Shown one piece after another: positions 57,260 to 64,000 of a stretch of 64,000 nucleotides of DNA; the first letter of the stretch is position 1; each line of letters begins with the position of its first letter. Where the stretch lies: contig OX365955.1 in assembly GCA_947247005.1 (NCBI GenBank), positions 33,955,822 through 34,019,821 on the forward strand, written 5' to 3'. The notes under the pieces were generated by a model, which saw only the letters and a program-made list of their open reading frames with translations, had not been told where the DNA came from and did not search any database. The position numbers were made by a program, and so were the translations under genes. Source of the DNA: Spisula solida. Lineage: Eukaryota > Mollusca > Bivalvia > Venerida > Mactridae.

Positions 57260-58128
57260 AATAGGTATCTATTAGTAGGCTATCAGTGTATATTGTGGAG
57301 TAGACCATGTGTTTATGGGGGGGGGGAGGAGGGGGGATTCTACAGGAATCTATCAGTAGGCTATCAGTGTATATTGTGGAGTAGACCATGTGTTTATGGG
57401 GGGGGGAGGAGGGGGGGATTCTACAGGAATCTATCAGTAGGCTATCAGTGTATATTGTGGAGTAGACCATGTGTTTATGGGGGGGGGGGGGAGAGGGATT
57501 CTACAGGAATCTAGCAGCAGGCTATCAGTGTATATTGTGGAGTAGACCATGTGTTTATGGGGGGGGGAGGAGGGGGGATTCTACAGGAATCTATCAGTAG
57601 GCTATCAGTGTATATTGTGGAGTAGACCATGTGTTTATGGGGGGGGGGAGGAGGGGGATTCTACAGGAATCTAGCAGCAGGCTATCAGTGTATATTGTGG
57701 AGTAGACCATGTGTTTATGGGGGGGGGGGAGGGGGGATTCTACAGGAATCTATCAGTAGGCTATCAGTGTATATTGTGGAGTAGACCATGTGTTTATGGG
57801 GGGGGGGGAGGGGGATTCTACAGGAATCTAGCAGCAGGCTATCAGTGTATATTGTGGAGTAGACCATGTGTTTATGGGGGGGGAGGGGGGATTCTACAGG
57901 AATCTAGCAGCAGGCTATCAGTGTATATTGTGGAGTAGACCATGTGTTTATGGGGGGGGATTCTACAGGTATCTATCAGTAGGCTATCAGTGTATATTGT
58001 GGAGTAGACCATGTGTTTATGGGGGGGGGGATTCTACAGGAATCTAGCAGCAGGCTATCAGTGTATATTGTGGAGTAGACCATGTGTTTATGGGGGGGGG
58101 GGATTCTACAGGAATCTAGCAGCAGGCT
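57260..58128. repeat. 66-84-bp satellite with long G tracts
   Basis: Eleven copies of GGCTATCAGTGTATATTGTG, GAGTAGACCATGTGTTTATG then a G run of 8-13, often GAGG plus another G run, ATTCTACAGGAATCTA and KCAGYAG. Unit length varies mainly by the G runs. Each unit has several runs of four or more G, compatible with G-quadruplex formation on the + strand. Confidence 0.95.
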
Positions 58129-58129
58129 A

Positions 58130-59312
58130 ATCCTCCGTACCGTAAACTCTCACCAACACTTCTATGCAGTACATATACCACCCATGTCTTTTAAAACAAC
58201 AATTTGCAACCAGGCTTCTAAAATACTGCAGTTAATGTACATGTATCTTCCGATAATATACCACTTCGTCATTGAACATAAAGTTCAAGACTATTAATTC
58301 TGACTGCATTAGCTTTATACAGTTTGTCAGTAGCAGTTTTCATGTACCACATTATACAATTTTGCTTTTAAAATCGTCGAAAACACACATTTTAAAGCGA
58401 CACATATCCTAACATATCATAATTTGTTTTAAATTTGTTTTGGTTTCTGATTGTTAGAAATAGCCATATCTGTGTTTTTGATCCACCTGTACAAGGTATA
58501 TAAAATCTGTTATATTTCTCAAGACCACATTTATGGCTATGATTTGGGAAGTTCCCAACAGTTTTGCTCGGCTAGTCTTCAAGATATTTATATATTTTGA
58601 GAAAACCCAAAAATACTGAGATTTGCATTTTACCGAAAAGGTTTGATATCTAACAACATAAAACTTGTAATGCACGAAATTTTCGTATGCACGGAATCAT
58701 AGGGTAACGTTTATTTTAGAATGTGCATGTTATTTGTATTTTAGCTAACCTGAGGTGTTATGATCGCCCTTTTGCCCGTCGTCTGTCGTGCGTCGTCAAC
58801 AATTGGACTGTTAACACTCTAGAGGTCACACTTTTCACTTAAAATCTTTTTGAAACTTGGTCATAATGTTTGTCTCTATAAAATCTAAGCCAAGTTTCTG
58901 CAAGTTTATAATACAAAATGTAGTATAATATAATAATAACTATATACAGTAAAATCGCAATTTTAAGACATAAGAACATGCTGACATATCCCGGCATTTT
59001 AAGTTTGTTCGTATCATTTCATCTCGACAGTCAAACGCTTTCAATACGTCTTATTTGTAAACTTCCGCTCAACTGAAAACTGACGGGTCACCCTAATTTT
59101 TTATTTTGAAAACTCCTACGCATGCATGATACATGATAATACAGACAAATGTCTTTCACGCCAGAAGACAAATGTATATGTCAACTTTGTACATTATGTA
59201 GCTCTGTTTATAGTAAGTGTCATGCACACGTCTTTCTAAAAACTTCTGTATGATATCATGCCTAAAAAAGTTCAACGAATTACAAAATGATAAAGTTTCA
59301 AACTCATAGCGC
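58130..59312. other. No gene; includes an E-type fragment
   Basis: 58741-58897 resembles the left part of E3 (TTAGCTAACCTGAGGTG, CCCGTCGTC, TTAACACTCTAGAGGTCACA, GAAACTTGGTCATAATG). The remainder shows nothing recognisable. Confidence 0.5.
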
Positions 59313-59718
59313 CGTTCTATTCCATGAATGAATAAAACCCAGATTTATAAAGCACCCTTTTCACCCGACACACGTTCAATGGCACTTTACATAGTGTTGC
59401 AGCCACAAGGGTGCATATGCATACTCTACCAGCGAAGATATAGCATGATCTGACCAGGGCAGGTTGAGAGAAAGCACCCGAAGGGAGAGAGAGACACACA
59501 TTATATACAGGCATGTCCGGCGCTGAATGAGTGCGCCTAACTCTTATTTCGATTAGCACTAATACACAGCTTCCTGGTACCTTCAACCAGACACTTTATA
59601 TTTCACACGATCAGATAAAGCGGGACATAGAATTTCAGAAATGTCCTGTTACCATGCCGGGATGGAACCCACGACCTCAGGATCGACAGCCCAGTGCGTA
59701 ACCACTGAGCTATGGCCG
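59313..59718 (-). mobile_element. Full-length tRNA-derived SINE
   Basis: On the minus strand the head reads CGGCCATAGCTCAGTGGTTA with an A box, then GAGGTCGTGGGTTCCATCCC with a good B box. The body includes CTGGTCAGATCATGCT, and the 3' domain AAAAGGGTGCTTTATAAATC is followed by a short ATTC-type tail. Head, body and tail order are those of a SINE. The same family is present at 52690-53005 and, head only, at 49325-49470. Confidence 0.8.
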
Positions 59719-59719
59719 T

Positions 59720-60600
59720 TTTATTCCACAATACATGCATTTCTTTCATACCCTCGTGATAATAAGGAATCAAAAATGAGGTTTCGATGGATAATTAATA
59801 AAAGAAAACTGGTTTATACATTTTTACAATCGACCTAAAATCAATAAATATAATATTAAATTATGTAACTTAAAAACCGGATATTTTCCCTGTACGAGAT
59901 TGCAACATCAGGGTTGTGGCTAAATTATGTGTCTTCCACACATTGGTGGCCCTGGACAACGAAATAATAATGTCGTTGTATCAATGTTACGACAGACAAG
60001 AGTGCAATAACGACAATACTGCACTTGAAAAGAGTGCAATAACTGCACTGGGTGTGCATTTTCCCAATCTAATTGGTATATATACCGTAACTTATTGTGT
60101 CTTATGATTGATGTGTGTGTTTTATTTTGTGTGTTCCTCTGTGTACCTTTCCTGCTCAGCTGTTTCTGCTGGGTGCTGCTTCCCTGTCCGTTGTCCATTA
60201 TCTGTCTGCGTTAATTCATAAATGGAACAACGGCTAAAGAGTATAGAATAACTCTATACGTATAGTGAGTACATTGTGTGCATGATCCCGGATATAATAG
60301 TGATCAACAGGTCTCGTGACCAAATCCTTTATATGATTTTTTTGGTCCGGAATAAATTAGTTTGATGTATTATAATAATGATTAATTATAAGTACATGTA
60401 TTAAATGATGATGTAACATCTCGTCTAACTTCATTCATGAATGCTATAGTGGTATAATATACATATAACACGCGCAGTGTGCGGTGCATCTTTCATTCCT
60501 TTGAAGGAAATACGTGACAAATGTTGTTAATTTATGACAGCCTTTGATTTCAAGCTATTTTGTCAAATACGATTAGTTTGCATGTGAATATCCTTCACAC
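59720..60600. other. No feature recognised
   Basis: A loosely repeated phrase (GAGTGCAATAAC, twice near 60000 and 60031) is the only structure noticed. Confidence 0.35.
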
Positions 60601-60606
60601 TTCATT

Positions 60607-61316
60607 GTTGTAATATGGCCAGTTCATGTGATCGGGCGTAGCTGTTGTAATATGGCCAGTTCATGTGGTCGGGCGTAGCTGTTGTAATATGGCCAGTTCA
60701 TGTGGTCGGGCGTAGCTGTTGTAATATGGCCAGTTCATGTGGTCGGGCGTAGCTGTTGTAATATGGCCAGTTCATGTGGTCGGGCGTAGCTGTTGTAATA
60801 TATCCAGTTGATGTCGTCGGGCGTAGTTGTTGTAATATATCCAGTTCATGTGGTCGGGCGAAGCTGTTGTAATATATCCAGTTGATGTCGTCGGGCGTAG
60901 CTGTTGTAATATATCCAGTTGATGTCGTCGGGCGTAGTTGTTGTAATATATCCAGTTGATGTCGGCGGGCGTAGCTGTTGTAATATATACAGTTGATGTC
61001 GTCGGGCGTAGTTGTTGTAATATATCCAGTTGATGTCGTCGGGCGTAGCTGTTGTAATATATACAGTTGATGTCGTCGGGCGTAGCTGTTGTAATATATC
61101 CAGTTGATGTCGTCGGGCGTAGCTGTTGTAATATATCCAGTTGATGTCGCCGGGCGTAGCTGTTGTAATATATCCAGTTGATGTCGCCGGGCGTAGCTGT
61201 TGTAATATATCCAGTTGATGTCGTCGGGCGTAGCTGTTGTAATATATCCAGTTGATGTCGCCGGGCGTAGCTGTTGTAATATATCCAGTTGATGTCGGCG
61301 GGCGTAGTTGTTGTAT
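60607..61316. repeat. 37-bp satellite, about 19 units
   Basis: Unit GTTGATGTCGTCGGGCGTAG plus CTGTTGTAATATATCCA. The first five units form a distinct subtype (GTTCATGTGGTCGGGCG, ATATGGCCA); the rest are the GATGTCGTCGG / ATATATCCA subtype, with one GTTCATGTGG unit at 60843 recording exchange between them. Confidence 0.93.
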
Positions 61317-61579
61317 AGGGAATGTTAGAACCTTTCAAGAATGATTCCTTAAACTGACACCGCAGCATATTGTCACACCGAGTTTTTGTTCAAATATATG
61401 AAATAACTGCCCAGCTCGTTTGGACAAAAGGGGGACCTTCCATAATCGAGAGAGGTTTTCCGATTCGATCGAATGGTCCTCTTCTGTTTAAGAAGCTCAG
61501 CCGTCTCTTCCGATCAGTATTTAGAAATTGGAAGCGCAAAGTAGATACGGTATAGCAAAGTTGTAACGTACAGCATGGT

Positions 61580-61987
61580 GCGTTCTATTGTCTGCCTCTT
61601 CCGTTCACTAATGGCAATCCTATTCTCTGCTCGGTAGAGACCATCTATTGTCTGCCTCTTCCGTTCACGTATGACAATCCTATTCTCTGCTCGGTAGAGA
61701 CCATCTATTGTCTGCCTCTTCCGTTCACTTATGATAAGACTCTTCTCTGCTCGGTAGAGACCATCTATTGTCTGCCTCTTCCGTTCACTTATGATAAGCT
61801 CTACCATCTATTATCTGGCTCTTCCGTTCACTTATGATAATCCTATTCTCTGCTTGGTAGAGACCATCTTTTGTCTGCCTCTTCCGTTCACTTATGACAA
61901 TCCTAGTCTCGGCTCGGTAGAGACCATCTATTGCCTGTCTCTTCCGTTCACTTATGACAAGCATCTTCTCTGCTCGGTAGAGACCAA
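61580..61987. repeat. 60-bp satellite, about 7 units
   Basis: Unit CTGCTCGGTAGAGACCATCT, ATTGTCTGCCTCTTCCGTTC, ACTTATGACAATCCTATTCT. The unit at about 61800 has a deletion. Confidence 0.93.
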
Positions 61988-62444
61988 ACAAACCGACTAA
62001 ACTTTATCGATTGAATGCGTGCTTCGGACAATTTGGGGTATTGAACAAAAAATACCCAAGCGGTATTGGCTCGATATTTACGAAATTATAAATGCGGAGT
62101 GACTGCTAAAGCGTAGGTCCCACTGAACATTTTCTGCCTCGGCGATGTAATTAATAAGCTTCTGGAGGCATCGAGAACAAGATCCTCGTGGTCTAGTGGA
62201 AGTCATGAGACCATTCGTGAAATCGGGAGGAATCGTGATGAATCTGGAGGGATCGGGAGAACTCCCGATGTTTTCCCCGACTTTATGCGTAGGCCTGCTG
62301 CCTCAGGAATGTACTCACGGTGACAATTAGGAGCTTCGGGGACAGGTTCTTCAAAAACATCGGGAGCCATCGTGGGCAATCGTGGGCCATCGGGGAAACT
62401 ATGTGTATTTCCTCATCGCCGATGAGGAATTCTTCATTGGGACA
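61988..62444. other. Non-coding, with ATCGGGAG / CTCCCGAT motifs
   Basis: A perfect palindrome ATCGGGAG-AA-CTCCCGAT lies at 62252-62269. Related CATCGGGAG, ATCGTGGG and CATCGGGG phrases recur at 62213-62285 and 62357-62398. Confidence 0.45.
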
Positions 62445-62695
62445 TAGGCTTCAGCTCGATACACCGCTATACTTACGGGGGCACCGTTCAGCTCGATATA
62501 CCGTGACATATCTGGGTACACAGTTCGGCTAGATATACCGCGATAAATGCGAATCACAGTTTGACTCGATATACCGCAATACGTGCGAATCACAGTTCGG
62601 CTCGATATACCGCTATATATGAGGATTTACAGTTTAGCTTGATACACCGCGATACATGCGATATTGCACCACGTCTCGATATATCGTTATACAAT
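62445..62695. repeat. About 35-bp degenerate minisatellite
   Basis: Seven to eight diverged units of CAGTTCGGCTCGATATACCG plus CGATACATGCGAAT. Confidence 0.8.
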
Positions 62696-64000
62696 CAATC
62701 ATGTCATACTCGATGTTTGTATGCTTACTGTAGTACGACCGTTGCAGCAATTATAGGTCTCATATTGTAAAGGCTATAAATATAACTGTCGTACGTCAAT
62801 CAGCATGTAGAACGTTCACTTTGTTCTCATTGACAGTTTCAACATTAACAACTGCGTCAGGAACCTATTTATCGTTTTACTGAAGGTGTAAATTACATAT
62901 CCACGGCTGTATTCATTATTACTCCATGAACGTGTTGTGTCATACACACGAATATTTTGATAAATATATCAAATCTATAAGCGACACGAGTAAACACAGG
63001 GTCTACTTTGTCATTTCTCGTACTCTAAACATTAGTTACACGCCACAATGTATCACTACATTATTCACACGACGTTTGTGAAACTAGACACTTTTCATAA
63101 ACGTTCACAAATATGCGTGGAAAGTTAGCTTAGCAAGAAATAATCGGTTTTTGAAGTTTCATTATTTCCGTATTTATTTTTTCAGCAATAACTGAAGGAG
63201 TTGAAAATAACAAGGTTTTCTGTGGAATAAACACGCTTTGACGAGATTACTGCCTGAACCTTGGGAATTCGAGTGACAGAACTTTCAAACGGAGGGATCG
63301 GTAATTATTTCTAAGGATAAATTGTAAAGCCGTCAGGGACTGGTTATTGGAGTGAAGTAATCTTCAGTAATTATTTCTTACGCCATATGTCTTGACAATT
63401 TCAGAAAGTATGTTATTTTGCTGACAACAGAAACTAAGAGAAAACCACCTAAGAAAATACATAAATCATCAGTTTTCCATGAAATAGCGTTATATATCTC
63501 TCAAATACAAACGAATGAAAAATGTGGTGAAAATTTAAAGAGCTTCATGTGCATGATGTTTTTTGTAAGTTTCTTGAAAAATTAAGTGTATAGAAAGAAC
63601 GCTTGGTATCCGTAATATACGAGTGGGTCTATAGATACTAGCAGCATAAAGGCAAGCCATAAAGATACGTCTAACAGGGAATGACATCGGGATCCGAGGT
63701 TTTTGTGATCTAAAATGGGAGCAAAAATTTTATGAAGGCTATAAAGAAAGCTCGAATATAAAGGCATGCATGCTGTCTCGTCGGATTAAGCCATTTTTAC
63801 TGTGGAATATAAGCCAACAGAAGAGAGACTACAGAGTCTAGTTTTAAAATTTTAATCGAATTACCGATACACGGTTCGGACCAAGGAAAGGCGAACTACT
63901 TCTGAAGTGATTTTAATTGAATTTCCATATTTATAATGATGTATTCTTGAAAATTACTCTGGACTTTAAATTGTTCCTATACATTAATAGTGAATTAGAT
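62696..64000. other. No feature recognised
   Basis: AT-rich sequence without recognised exon, RNA gene or repeat. Confidence 0.4.

Noticed and set aside
59640..59720. Possible tRNA gene on the minus strand
   Set aside because: Good A and B boxes, but continuous with a SINE body and tail; a family member lies at 52.7 kb.
60772..61991. ORFs of 60-198 codons in the 37-bp and 60-bp arrays
   Set aside because: Repeat artefacts; no start context, domain or frame preference.

Overview
The window is animal (metazoan) nuclear DNA, AT-rich and full of repeats. It holds one confidently recognisable host gene, MFAP1, on the + strand. A bivalve mollusc is the likely source. This is an inference from two long AGCTCACCTG-type elements built of about 145-bp tandem units, frequent ACATGTA-type sequence and abundant short inverted-repeat elements, all typical of bivalve genomes; there is no direct species evidence.

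MFAP1 (spliceosomal B-complex / Prp38-Snu23-MFAP1 module) is complete: ten coding exons between 15723 and 36695, every intron GT-AG and all phases consistent, 443 codons plus stop (human about 439). Its introns carry most of the interesting structure. Intron 1 has a hAT MITE with a perfect 8-bp target duplication, nested in another inverted-repeat element. Intron 2 ends in eleven tandem copies of the 3' splice junction plus the first 28 bases of exon 3; only the last copy gives the reading frame. Intron 4 starts with four tandem copies of the exon 4 5' splice junction, followed by two large AGGTCA-rich minisatellite elements. Intron 7 starts with about 20 copies of a 31-bp unit whose first base is the splice donor, then about 41 copies of a 41-bp unit that resembles the exon 8 acceptor junction. 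Intron 8 holds a non-LTR retrotransposon with an intact 581-codon reverse transcriptase ORF and a (TTAC)n tail. Intron 9 holds a tRNA-derived SINE and a 42-bp satellite with an alternating 84-bp higher-order pattern.

Upstream (1-15.7 kb) is transposon territory. There are small foldback elements, a three-level nest at 2391-7066 (two Mutator-like long-TIR elements of one family plus a hAT-like element with 8-bp TSDs), and three non-LTR retrotransposon relics at 7.1-8.5, 8.5-8.65 and 10.3-13.2 kb. Downstream (37-64 kb) has no recognisable coding gene. It is built of several MITEs, SINEs and at least seven tandem arrays, the largest a 44-bp satellite at 40.5-43.8 kb with a 308-bp higher-order repeat and a 40-46-bp satellite at 46.7-49.2 kb with an approximately 1.15-kb duplicated block. 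By rough addition, tandem arrays make up close to a fifth of the window.

The most unusual theme is a splicing-factor gene whose own splice junctions have been turned into tandem arrays at three, possibly four, intron ends.
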